The notes beneath the pieces are model-generated. The model had not been told where the DNA came from. It worked only from the letters and a program-made list of their open reading frames with translations, and ran no database searches. The translations under genes and the position numbers were made by a program. A stretch of DNA of 64,000 nucleotides from Amycolatopsis sulphurea (GTDB taxonomy: Bacteria > Actinomycetota > Actinomycetes > Mycobacteriales > Pseudonocardiaceae): positions 2,728,001 through 2,792,000 of the forward strand of contig NZ_PDJK01000002.1 of NCBI RefSeq assembly GCF_002564045.1, in the 5' to 3' direction. This document shows positions 26,185 through 34,003 of this stretch, piece after piece (the stretch's first letter is position 1; each line of letters begins with the position of its first letter).

Positions 26185-26580
26185 TTAGTGGGGTGGGCGG
26201 TCGCGGTTGGCTTTGCGGCACAGGTCGCTGGCGGCGAGCAGGCACCGGTGGGGGTGGGCGTCGGCGGGGAACACGTCGAGTTCGTTGCCCTCGCGTAGCC
26301 GCGCTGCTGCGCAGGCCAGTGGTCCGCGACCGGCGGCGCGTACGCCTTGCACGGTCAGGTCGGTGGCTTTCGCGACGATCGGGGTGGCGCCGTATCGGCC
26401 GAGGTGTCCGCCGCTGTGGGCGAGGGCGATCGCGATCTCGTCCACGGTGAGGACCCAGGGCGCGGGCGCGCCGGCGGGCCACAGGCCCATCCGTTCCACG
26501 GTGGTGCCGTCGGTGGTGGTGACCGGGGTGGCGGGGGCCAGGCGGTGGCCCGCGCCGTGGGTGACGAACCCGGTGGTCAC
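26185..26580 (-). CDS. Element protein, unknown
   Basis: A 131-residue protein. GTG 26580 overlaps the stop of the preceding gene (GTGA), so translation is coupled. LTVDEIAIALAHSGGHLGRY and LDVFPADAHPHRCLLAASDL are the most regular segments, and three Cys occur near the C-terminus. No family is recognised; the overlap and shared direction place it in the regulator-rep operon. Confidence 0.65.
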   Translation of the reverse strand: MTTGFVTHGAGHRLAPATPVTTTDGTTVERMGLWPAGAPAPWVLTVDEIAIALAHSGGHLGRYGATPIVAKATDLTVQGVRAAGRGPLACAAARLREGNELDVFPADAHPHRCLLAASDLCRKANRDRPPH

Positions 26581-27017
26581 TGCGCCGCCCCTGCCGCCGT
26601 GCGGGTCAGGGAGTGCACGGCGTCCACGGCGCGGTTGTACTGGTGTTGTCCGCCTTCGCTGGCGGGCCACAGACGTGCCTGGTCGGTGTCGTACTGCCGA
26701 CCGGTGATGGTGCGGTCCAGTAGTGCGAGTCCGGACTTGTGGTGAGCGGCGCTCAGGGCGCGGACCTGGTTGAGTCCGAGGCGGGCTACGCCGTGCAGTA
26801 CCAGTGCGGGGATGTCGGTGCGGTTGAGGTTGGCCGGGAGGCGGGTGCCGCAGTAGTACAGGGCGGTGGCGGCTTCGTGGTAGGTGAGCACCACCACGGC
26901 TCCGGTGGCCGGGGTGAACCGCAGCCGCGAGGCCGGGCGCCCGGAGGCGCTGGGGGTGCCCGGCGCCGTGGACACCCGCACTGTGGTGCCGCCCCGGCGG
27001 TTCAGGATGGCGGTCAC
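26577..27017 (-). CDS. Element protein, unknown
   Basis: A 146-residue protein that starts at ATG 27017 inside the stop of the gene before it (ATGA overlap) and ends in a GTGA overlap with the next. It contains VVVLTYHEAATALYYCGTRL and GVARLGLNQVRALSAAHHKS, helical in appearance. No known domain is visible. The tight overlaps on both sides show an operon that translates as one unit. Confidence 0.65.
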   Translation of the reverse strand: MTAILNRRGGTTVRVSTAPGTPSASGRPASRLRFTPATGAVVVLTYHEAATALYYCGTRLPANLNRTDIPALVLHGVARLGLNQVRALSAAHHKSGLALLDRTITGRQYDTDQARLWPASEGGQHQYNRAVDAVHSLTRTAAGAAQ

Positions 27018-27448
27018 CGGGTCACCTCCGGCGTGGTGCGCGGGTGCGGGACCCGCAGCGTCGAACGCGCCCGGCGAGCGGCAGAGTGCGCGGCGGCCAG
27101 CTCGGTGACGGCGGGGCGGATCATGTCGGCGCGCTGGGCGTCCCAGCTGCCCGGCTCGACCGCGGCGAGGGCGATACGGGCGGCTTCAACACCGTTGCCG
27201 CCCAGCGCGAACAGGTTCTCCACCACGAGCTGCCGCAGGTACGCGGTGTCGGTGAGGGTGTCGGCCAGCTCGTCCTGGCTCATGTAGGTGGTGCCGTCCC
27301 ACATCGCCGCGACCAGATCCTCGGCCGAGACCGGCACCACCATGCCCAGGTTCATCAGGATCGGGGTCTCGTTCTGCTCACGGTGGGTCGGAACGAACTC
27401 CGTGGCCACACCACCGACCAGCGCACGCCCCATCTGCGACTCCGCCAT
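27014..27448 (-). CDS. Element protein, unknown
   Basis: A 144-residue mostly helical protein (VPVSAEDLVAAMWDGTTYMS; LVVENLFALGGNGVEAARIA). The start may be ATG 27448 or GTG 27454, the latter overlapping the stop of the HTH gene. It is the second gene of the leftward operon. No domain is recognised. Confidence 0.65.
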   Translation of the reverse strand: MAESQMGRALVGGVATEFVPTHREQNETPILMNLGMVVPVSAEDLVAAMWDGTTYMSQDELADTLTDTAYLRQLVVENLFALGGNGVEAARIALAAVEPGSWDAQRADMIRPAVTELAAAHSAARRARSTLRVPHPRTTPEVTR

Positions 27449-27450
27449 GA

Positions 27451-27819
27451 TCACGCCACCCCCGCCACACCAGCAGCGGCCGAGTCCCCGGCGGCCGGGC
27501 TCGCCTCGGCTTCGTCGCTGGCACCAAGCCAGGCATTGAGCGAGGACTCCGCCACATCGTCGCCTGTCTCGGACTCGGGGTTGTCGGCCTGTTCGGCCGA
27601 CGCGTCGCCGTGGAAGAACTCGGCGGCGGCGGCGTCCATGCAGTCGCTGAGCCAGATGTTGACCGAGAAACCCGGGATGCGCAGCGCACCCCGGCCCGAA
27701 CCGATCTTCAGCGCTTCCAGCTGCCCGGCCTCGATGGCCCGGTAGACCGTGGAGCGCGAGACGTCCAGCAGCTCTGCCAGTGCCTTCACGCGGAAGACCG
27801 CGTTACCCTCAACCTGCAT
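27451..27819 (-). CDS. HTH regulator heading the element operon
   Basis: A 122-residue protein with an N-terminal excisionase/MerR-type helix-turn-helix (FRVKALAELLDVSRSTVYRA, then KIGSGRGALRIPGFSVNIWL) and an acidic Ala-rich tail. GGGAGAG lies six bases before ATG 27819. It is divergent from a GntR repressor, the arrangement seen for activator/repressor pairs such as pra and korSA of pSAM2-like elements; a role as activator of the rep operon is inferred from that position. Confidence 0.75.
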   Translation of the reverse strand: MQVEGNAVFRVKALAELLDVSRSTVYRAIEAGQLEALKIGSGRGALRIPGFSVNIWLSDCMDAAAAEFFHGDASAEQADNPESETGDDVAESSLNAWLGASDEAEASPAAGDSAAAGVAGVA

Positions 27820-27913
27820 CGTGACTCTCCCAATGGTTTCGGTGTAGGCCCCGGCCGGTGTTCCAGCACCGCCGGGGCCGCTTGCGTTGTGTGCGCTCTT
27901 TGCGACACCAGAG

Positions 27914-27942
27914 ACGTTAGGCAACGTGGACAACGTAGCCAA
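27914..27942 (-). promoter_or_regulatory. Candidate promoter of the HTH/rep operon
   Basis: Read on the minus strand: TTGGCT (27942-27937), 17 bp, TAACGT (27919-27914), 95 bp before the HTH start. The spacer contains CAACGT-type repeats that could be the GntR operator. Confidence 0.4.
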
Positions 27943-27948
27943 TAGTTC

Positions 27949-27978
27949 TTGACTGTTATCACCTAGATGGAGTAGTTG
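27949..27978 (+). promoter_or_regulatory. Candidate promoter of the GntR gene
   Basis: TTGACT (27949-27954) followed after 18 bp by TAGTTG (27973-27978), 25 bp before the ATG at 28003. It faces away from the promoter at 27914-27942. Confidence 0.4.
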
Positions 27979-28002
27979 ACTAAGTCGCGTACCCTGTCTG
28001 AC

Positions 28003-28353
28003 ATGGACAAACTCGATCCGGCCGACTCCCGAGCCCCTTACCTGCAAGTGGCCGGCCGACTTCGGGAGGCGCTCCGGGCGGAGACCTACCGGCAGGGGGA
28101 CAAGCTTCCGCCGCACCAGGCGATCGCCGATGAGTTCGGCGTGTCGGTGGGGACTGTGAAGCGTGCCTACACCCTCCTGCAGGACGAACAGCTGATCGTC
28201 ACGCGCCAAGGGCAGGGCACCTTTGTGCGCGCGTCCGGTGCTGCTGTGCCCCCGGCAGAGGCTTCGCCCGGTGGTGCACTCAACGGTGTGGACCTCGCAG
28301 ACCTTGAGCGGAGACTCACCGCGGTCGAGCGCAAGCTGGGGCTTGCGCCCTGA
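28003..28353 (+). CDS. GntR family repressor (KorSA-like)
   Basis: A 116-residue GntR regulator: wHTH (APYLQVAGRLREAL, then LPPHQAIADEFGVSVGTVKR and QGQGTFVR) with a short helical C-terminus (LADLERRLTAVERKLG) instead of a large effector domain. This size and its position, divergent from the operon regulator, match KorSA-type repressors that keep actinomycete integrative elements quiet. ATG 28003 is preferred to the TTG at 27976, which lies in the promoter. Confidence 0.85.
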   Translation: MDKLDPADSRAPYLQVAGRLREALRAETYRQGDKLPPHQAIADEFGVSVGTVKRAYTLLQDEQLIVTRQGQGTFVRASGAAVPPAEASPGGALNGVDLADLERRLTAVERKLGLAP

Positions 28354-28482
28354 CGAGCGTTCCGGCGAGTTGTCGCATGGGTTGCCGGTGGCCAGAATTG
28401 CCGACGGTGCCGCATAGTCGGTCCCGGCGCGCTGGTGTCGCTGGCGTCTCATGGAAGTAGCTTCGGCCCGGTTGGGAGCATG

Positions 28483-28529
28483 AACCCGGAAAAACCTTCC
28501 GGGGCCAACCCGGAAGAACTTTCCGGGTT
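28483..28529 (+). promoter_or_regulatory. Tandem palindromic operator before the XRE gene
   Basis: Two copies of AACCCGGAA-N5-TTCCGGG, 28483-28504 and 28507-28529, 24 bp apart and 31-77 bp before the XRE start. Two identical palindromes on adjacent turns suggest cooperative binding by a dimeric repressor, probably the XRE protein itself. Confidence 0.55.
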
Positions 28530-28559
28530 GCTGGCGCAGCTGCGCGGGAGGGTGGGGAC

Positions 28560-29789
28560 ATGCGAGGAATCAGCGAGAACCTGACCATCGGAGAACGCGT
28601 CGCGTGGTACCGGCGCCGTCGCGGCATGTCGCAAGAGGCACTTGCCGGGCTGGTTGGCCGCACGAGCGACTGGCTGGGCAAGGCGGAGAACAACCGGATC
28701 GAGCTGGACCGCCTGTCCGTGATCCGCAGCCTCGCGGACGCGCTGGACGTCGCGCTAGGGGACCTCATCGGTGAGTCGACCTTGCTGGACTGGACGCCGG
28801 ACAGTGGCACGGCGACTGTGCCAGCGCTTCGGGCCGCGCTCATGGACTACCGCCAGCTCACGCCGATTCTGAGCGCTCCGACGTCGGACGCAGAACCGCC
28901 GGCAATCGACGAGCTTGCCCGTGAGCTGCGCTCCGTGTTCGACGCTTACCAGGGCTCGCGCTTCGGGTATGCCGCTGGCCGGGCACCGCTTCTGCTCGCC
29001 GACGCGCTGCTCGCTGCGCGCCAGTACGAGGGGGATGACCGCCTCCGGGCGCACGAGCTGCTGGCCTTGAGCTACCAGGCCGCGGCGTCGGTCCTGACGA
29101 AGATCGGCGAGGCTGACCTCGCGTGGATGGCGGCTGAGCGCGGCTTGGCGGCGGCCCAGCAGTCGGAGAACTACGCAATTACCGGATCGCTATTCCGGTC
29201 GGTGGCTTTCGCGCTTTTGTCGACCGGTCGCCATGAACCGGCTATGTCTCTCACGGAATCTGCCGCCGCGTATTTGCAGCCGCACCTGAACGGCGGGGAC
29301 GCCGACGTGATTTCGTCGTACGGAACCCTGCTTTTGGCAGGGTCAATGGCGGCTGCGCGCGCTGAGGACAGGGCGACGACGCGCGGCTACCTGGCTGAGG
29401 CTGACGAGGCGGCCCAACGTCTTGGTGTTGACGGAAATCACCTCTGGACGGCATTTGGGCCAACGAATGTCGCAATTCACCGCGTGAATACGGCAATGGA
29501 ACTCGGGGACGTACAGATAGCGCTCGACATTGGCCCGGAGCTGGACACCGCAGCGCTGCCGGTCGAACGGCGAGTACGGCACATGCTGGACGTTGCCCGC
29601 GCTTTCCACGTCTCGGGGCGTCACGACGCGGCTGTTGCTACGGTGCTGAACGCTGAGCGGATGGCGCCGGACCAGGTCCGGCATCACTACCTGAGCAGGC
29701 AGCTGGTCATCACGTGGGTCCGCAACACCCACGGGAAGCCCGGCTTCGAGTTGCACCAGCTCGCCAGGCGGATGCACGTCGTAGGCTGA
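28560..29789 (+). CDS. XRE family regulator with helical repeat domain
   Basis: A 409-residue protein with an N-terminal XRE HTH (IGERVAWYRRRRGMSQEALA, then DWLGKAENNRIELDRLSV) and a long alpha-helical TPR-like region. GGAGGG precedes the ATG. It belongs to the regulators typically placed beside a Nudix gene in actinomycete elements; the Nudix gene follows by 4 bp. It likely binds the CCCGGAA/TTCCGGG palindromes upstream. A ligand-responsive or quorum-like role through the helical domain is possible but not shown. Confidence 0.85.
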   Translation: MRGISENLTIGERVAWYRRRRGMSQEALAGLVGRTSDWLGKAENNRIELDRLSVIRSLADALDVALGDLIGESTLLDWTPDSGTATVPALRAALMDYRQLTPILSAPTSDAEPPAIDELARELRSVFDAYQGSRFGYAAGRAPLLLADALLAARQYEGDDRLRAHELLALSYQAAASVLTKIGEADLAWMAAERGLAAAQQSENYAITGSLFRSVAFALLSTGRHEPAMSLTESAAAYLQPHLNGGDADVISSYGTLLLAGSMAAARAEDRATTRGYLAEADEAAQRLGVDGNHLWTAFGPTNVAIHRVNTAMELGDVQIALDIGPELDTAALPVERRVRHMLDVARAFHVSGRHDAAVATVLNAERMAPDQVRHHYLSRQLVITWVRNTHGKPGFELHQLARRMHVVG

Positions 29790-29793
29790 CCCT

Positions 29794-30267
29794 GTGACGG
29801 ACGACCCAACGGACAAGTTCGCAACGCCCCGGATTGCTGCCGGGGCGTTGTTCGTAGACGGAAACCGCGTTCTGCTGGTCCGGAAGACGTACGGGAACCG
29901 CTGGGACATCCCCGGCGGCTACGTCGACCGAGAGGAGTCGCCGGCGGCAGCCTGCGCGCGCGAGGTGCGAGAGGAGATCGGCCTGGTCCGGTCGGCCCGG
30001 CGGCTGCTGGTGCACGACTGGGCGCCCAACGGCTCGGAGGGCGACAAGATCCTGTACGTCTTCGGGTGCGGTGAGCTCGGGGCTGACGAGGGCGCCATCG
30101 TCCTCGACGGCGTCGAACTCGACCACTGGGAGTGGGTCCAGGTCGACAAGCTGGCCGACTACCTGATCCCGCGCCTCGCCCGCCGGCTGAACCACGCGTA
30201 CCAGGCCCACGTGACAGGCGCGACTCTCTACCTTGAGCACGGCGAGCCAGTGCTGGCGGAGGGGTAG
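29794..30267 (+). CDS. Nudix hydrolase (Pif-like position)
   Basis: A 157-residue protein with a complete Nudix box, GX5EX7REVXEEIGL, at about residues 42-64 (GYVDREE...REVREEIGL), so hydrolysis of a nucleoside diphosphate-linked compound is expected. It starts with GTG 4 bp after the XRE gene. In pSAM2 the transfer-immunity factor Pif is a Nudix protein at the equivalent end of the element; the same role here is an analogy, not something the sequence proves. Confidence 0.85.
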   Translation: MTDDPTDKFATPRIAAGALFVDGNRVLLVRKTYGNRWDIPGGYVDREESPAAACAREVREEIGLVRSARRLLVHDWAPNGSEGDKILYVFGCGELGADEGAIVLDGVELDHWEWVQVDKLADYLIPRLARRLNHAYQAHVTGATLYLEHGEPVLAEG

Positions 30268-30297
30268 AGCTGCTCGGTTGCTGGCCCCGCGGCAGGG

Positions 30298-30316
30298 GGT
30301 CTCAGATGGGGTCTCA
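30298..30316. promoter_or_regulatory. Integrase arm-type sites, distal side
   Basis: GGTCTCA at 30298-30304 and 30310-30316 (12-bp period), 97 bp inside the attR core. They mirror the triple array beside int. Confidence 0.6.
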
Positions 30317-30412
30317 GTTCGCGCCCGTTCGGCGGGGCCGCTGGTGTTGCACAGGTCCCGTCGACCTGCGGAAATGTACCCGTCCGGACCGCTTCGGACA
30401 GGTAGGCTCGGA

Positions 30413-30471
30413 ACTCGAAATCGTGTGACGGGTAAAACCGTCCGTGGGTTCAAATCCCACCGCCACCGCTC
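30413..30471 (+). repeat. attR core
   Basis: A 59-bp copy of the tRNA-Ser(CGA) 3' half, identical to 20181-20239. The 5' half of the tRNA is absent, so it is not a functional gene. Confidence 0.95.
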
Positions 30472-30477
30472 GCGAGT

Positions 30478-30518
30478 GAGCGAGCCATGTCGACGGAAAG
30501 CGTCGACGTGGCTCGCTC
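30478..30518 (+). terminator. Displaced original terminator of tRNA-Ser(CGA)
   Basis: 18-bp arms (30478-30495 and 30501-30518) pair fully in RNA allowing one G-U pair, with a 5-nt loop GAAAG. It begins seven bases after attR, the place where the chromosomal terminator of the tRNA would end up after integration. Confidence 0.65.
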
Positions 30519-30760
30519 GCCGTGTTTCTGGGGGTGCAACCCCCAGGCCCCGCCCGGAGGGCTTCGCCCCCGGACCCCCGGATGGTGGTCACTTTGGGGT
30601 GGAACCCCCGGGCCCCGCCCCCGGACCCGGGTGGTGGTCACTTTGGCGGGGATGCGCGGCGGGGGTTTGGCGGGAGGCGTTGACGTGGCTCGCTCGTCGT
30701 GTTTCTGGGGGTGCAACCCGCCCGGACCCCCAGGTGGTGGTCACTTTGGCGGGGGCGCGC
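30505..30760. repeat. Partial tandem repeats next to attR
   Basis: A 39/38-bp unit starting GACGTGGCTCGCTCG recurs at 30505-30543 and 30682-30719, and GGTGGTCACTTTGG recurs near 30585, 30629 and 30737, mixed with GC-rich CCCCGG runs. From 30268 to 31133 I see no gene. Confidence 0.7.
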
Positions 30761-31133
30761 GGCGGGGGTTCGATCGTTTTGGGGCTATTCCGGCAGATTC
30801 TCGCTTCTGCGACGGTCGAATGTGGTGTTGCGCTCCGCCCGGCGCCGGGCCTGCGGATGGATACGCTGGGGCGCATGACCGGAGAGCACCCGAAGCCGAG
30901 CGGAAGCGGCTCCTGCGCTGAGGTCTGTACATGCGTGGTGCGCGAGAACAAGCCGCAGGGCGGCTGGGCTGAACCAGGTCCGGCAACAAGGTCCGTACGC
31001 GCCTGTTGACGGTGTGCCGCCGACGTGGAACCGGACACGTGCGCGCCCTGCCGAAGGACAGCGCGCGTACAAGAAGGTCACCCCGCCCACGCGGAAACCG
31101 TTCTGGCCACACAACAACCGCGGGCCGGGACAG

Positions 31134-31703
31134 TCAGCCCGGAAGGACCGGGGTAGTGAACGGGTCCAGGTACGACGTCGCCTCGGTAATCGTCGCCACG
31201 CCCCTGGACACCCCCTCGGTGATGGCTGTACAGGCGGTACGGACGACGTACGCAGCTTCAGCGGTGTGCTCGCCGGCCAGGATGCCGTCGGTGGCGGGGG
31301 CGGCGGTTTGCGCGGTCCGGACCACCTGTGCCGCGGCCTGCCGGGCGAGGCGGTCCAGCAAGTCGGCCAGGTCGAGGCCGACCGCGGCGGTGCGGGCGGC
31401 GACTTCCGCAGCCTGGCGGTAATGCACGTCGAGTTCATCAGCGCGGGCGCGGAAGTGCGCGGCAGGCTCGCCGCCCCAGCGGCGTTCCGCGAGATGGGCG
31501 CCACGCTCGAATTCCAAGCGGGCGGTGACCAGAACGTCGCGTCCGGTCGACAGGGTGCAGGCGGAATCGCGGATCGCCTGCGGGGAGCAGTCGATCTGGC
31601 GCAGGGCCGCGACCGGGTCGGGGGCGCCGACCCGAGCGGCGGCGGCACGCAGCGGGGACAGCGCTGCGGCGGCGGCATCGAGGTCTGGGTGGAGAAACAG
31701 CAT
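31134..31703 (-). CDS. ESX-like helical protein
   Basis: A 189-residue helical, Ala-rich protein. RRWGGEPAAHFRARADEL in the first half is a WXG-type turn followed by a helix, as in ESX/WXG100 substrates. The start ATG 31703 lies four bases after the stop of the gene before it, so they are co-translated. Role as a type VII substrate is inferred from the turn, size and partner. It is just outside the integrative element. Confidence 0.55.
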   Translation of the reverse strand: MLFLHPDLDAAAAALSPLRAAAARVGAPDPVAALRQIDCSPQAIRDSACTLSTGRDVLVTARLEFERGAHLAERRWGGEPAAHFRARADELDVHYRQAAEVAARTAAVGLDLADLLDRLARQAAAQVVRTAQTAAPATDGILAGEHTAEAAYVVRTACTAITEGVSRGVATITEATSYLDPFTTPVLPG

Positions 31704-31707
31704 GGCG

Positions 31708-31989
31708 TCAGCCGGGCAGCGTGGCCGGGCGTGCACGACCGTACGCGGCCATCCGGAGTTCGCCTGCCAGGTCCGACGTCGCGTCGCCGAGTACGCGGGC
31801 GTCCACGTCGCGGGCGGCGAGCGCGGCTTCCCAGCGGGCGGCGATTTCCCGCGCCGGGGACGAGATGCCCCACGGGGTCGGCTCCAGCCGGCCCTGTGCG
31901 AACCGCCCGGCGGCGCGGTCCGCGTCCGCGGCTGCCCGGTCCAGCGCGTCCGCGGCGTTCCGCAGTCGCTCACTGGTGGAACCTGACAT
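31708..31989 (-). CDS. Small helical protein, ESX-like partner
   Basis: A 93-residue protein of two predicted helices (LRNAADALDRAAADADRAAG, then AREIAARWEAALAARDVDAR) of WXG100-like size, with no clean WXG. It is immediately upstream of the 189-residue WXG-bearing protein, and small ESX proteins are commonly encoded in pairs. The family assignment is weak. Confidence 0.5.
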   Translation of the reverse strand: MSGSTSERLRNAADALDRAAADADRAAGRFAQGRLEPTPWGISSPAREIAARWEAALAARDVDARVLGDATSDLAGELRMAAYGRARPATLPG

Positions 31990-32207
31990 GAACCCTCCGC
32001 ACTCCCGGAACTCGCGTGTAGGGATCTAACCCCATCGGCGGTGTTTCGTCACTCGGCCGGGCGTGGGACAAATTCCACAAAGTGGTCGTGCTTGACCGGT
32101 TGACCGACCACGGCGACCCTCGCAGCAAGCCGCGCTTGTTCGCCGCCGCCGGGGTGTGGGCGCGTTCTTCCGCTCAACCAAGCCGAACTCACTGGCAGGA
32201 GAGACTG

Positions 32208-33134
32208 TTGTCGATCGAACTGCCGGCCCGTCCGCGGTCGGCGAGCACCCCGTCCGACGGCATCCTGGAAGGCCCCCGGGTGCTGCGTCGGCTGCCCGAG
32301 GGGGTGCCGGAACGGCCGTATGAGTTGTTCGCACTGCGTCCCCTCGGCCGGGTGATCGGCGCGGAAATCGCCGGGGTCGACCTCGGCGAGTCACTGACCC
32401 CGCGGCTGCGCGCGGAGCTGAACCGGGCGTTGCTGGAATGGAAGGTGCTGTTCTTCCGGGAACAGCGGATCAGCCCGCAGCAGCAGCGCGCGTTCGCCCG
32501 GAACTGGGGTGCGCTGGAGACGAACCCGTTCATCCCGCAGGGCGATTCGGCCGACGTGGTCCGGTTTTCGCGCAGCGCGGCGATGCCCGGATTCGAGAAC
32601 ATCTGGCACACCGACGTCACCTGGCGGCCGGAACCCGCGCTGGGCTCGGTGCTGCGGCTGATCGAGGTCCCGCCCGCCGGCGGCGACACGATGTGGGCGG
32701 ACATGGCCGCGGCCTACGACAATCTGCCCCGGCACGTCCGCGAACGGATCGACGGCGCCACCGCCGTGCATGACTTCGTCCCCGGGTTCGCCCGGTTCAC
32801 CGACCCGGACCTGCTGGCCCGCTGGCAGGACCAGTTCCCGCCGGTCGAGCACCCGGTGGTGCGCACGCATCCGGAGACCGGGCGGCGCACGCTGTTCGTG
32901 AACCAGGCGTTCACCACGCATCTGACGGGCTTCGACCCACAGGAGAGCGACCGGCTGCTGCGGTACCTGTTCCTGCAGGCGCACACCCCGGAGTTCCAGG
33001 TCCGGTTCCGCTGGACCCGTGATTCCGTCGCGTTCTGGGACAACCGCGCCACCCAGCACTACGCGGTGAACGACTATCACCCACACGCCCGGATCGCGGA
33101 ACGCGTCGCGATCGTCGGCGACCGGCCGTACTGA
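32208..33134 (+). CDS. TauD/TfdA family dioxygenase
   Basis: A 308-residue Fe(II)/2-oxoglutarate oxygenase. Iron ligands are His134 and Asp136 in WHTDVTW and a distal His in ATQHYA; the Arg that binds 2-oxoglutarate is in ARIAERV. I chose TTG 32208 because AGGAGAG sits correctly before it and similarity starts soon after. Family members oxidise taurine, alkyl sulfates, 2,4-D-like acids or natural-product intermediates. No sulfonate transporter is adjacent, so the substrate is open. Confidence 0.85.
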   Translation: MSIELPARPRSASTPSDGILEGPRVLRRLPEGVPERPYELFALRPLGRVIGAEIAGVDLGESLTPRLRAELNRALLEWKVLFFREQRISPQQQRAFARNWGALETNPFIPQGDSADVVRFSRSAAMPGFENIWHTDVTWRPEPALGSVLRLIEVPPAGGDTMWADMAAAYDNLPRHVRERIDGATAVHDFVPGFARFTDPDLLARWQDQFPPVEHPVVRTHPETGRRTLFVNQAFTTHLTGFDPQESDRLLRYLFLQAHTPEFQVRFRWTRDSVAFWDNRATQHYAVNDYHPHARIAERVAIVGDRPY

Positions 33135-33180
33135 GCACCTTGCCCGCGTCGGCTGAGGCTGGAGGACGCGGACTCGCCTG

Positions 33181-33570
33181 AGGTGACGGAGTGTGCGGGG
33201 GCGCGGGCTTGCCCGGGGCGAGAGGGGCGTTCGCGGTTTCCGAGTGGGGTAGGTCGTGGGCGCGCCGTTCACCGGTTGCGGCGAGTGCGGTTGTCGGTGC
33301 GGTGGGCAACGGAGGGTAAGCGCCGTTCGGCACTGTCCGGAGCGAGGGCGCCGTTCACGGTTCCGTGTGGGCGAAACCGGGCGTCGAGCGCTGGAGCGGG
33401 ATGCCGTTCGCTGGTTGCGAGGAGGAGTGCAGCTGCCGGTTCGGGAGGAGACGGGCTCGTGGGAGCCGTTCGGCAGTGTCCGGAGCGAAAGGGCTGTTCA
33501 TCACCCCGTGTGGGCGAGTCCAGGACATCGAGCACCCGAGCGCAAGCGTCGCTCACCGGTTGCGAGAAGC
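33181..33570. repeat. Degenerate ~145-bp tandem repeat
   Basis: Three decayed copies: GCCGTTCGGCA(C/G)TGTCCGG at about 33321 and 33466, each followed by a GTGTGGGCGA segment and ending in GGTTGCGAG; a more diverged copy lies at 33181-33290. No gene is seen from 33135 to 34003. Confidence 0.65.
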
Positions 33571-34003
33571 GCCTCCCGACGCGATGGGCACCGATGGGCA
33601 ACAGACCGTGAACCCTCGCATCGCTCCGGGCGAGGCCCAGCTACCATCCGCCGAACCGCGAAGCCACCGGGGTAACCGCTCGTGAGCGGCGAGCCCGCGG
33701 ACGCCGGCCACCTCCCCGTGGCGTCGCACCGCCGTCTCGCCGCTCACGAGACTTCCCCGGGGCGAATCCGTAGTGCCCCGCGCGTGGGTGGTGCGGCACC
33801 GCTCCCACGCCCGCGGCATCCCCCGGACTGCATCGCGAAATCCGCACTTCGGCTCCGATCGACCCCCACCTGATCGGGCCGCCTCCCCCGTGCTTCGCGG
33901 TGCGGAGCGCCCGGGGTGGCTCGAAAGTGGTCTGAGCCACTTCGGTCGCTCTCCGGTAAGGTACTCCGGCTGTCTGCTCCTGTAGATAGGGCTTGATGTG
34001 CAT

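Larger units (their letters stand above)
20181..30471. mobile_element. 10.3-kb integrative element in tRNA-Ser(CGA)
   Basis: The element is bounded by 59-bp direct repeats (20181-20239 and 30413-30471) made of the tRNA 3' half. It carries a tyrosine integrase next to the tRNA, two Xis-like proteins, repeat-rich intergenic DNA with iterons, a RepA-type ATPase, a small-gene operon with an HTH regulator, a divergent GntR repressor, an XRE regulator and a Nudix protein. This order matches actinomycete integrative and conjugative elements. No FtsK/TraB-like translocase or relaxase is recognisable, so it may be mobilisable or a decayed conjugative element. Confidence 0.92.
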
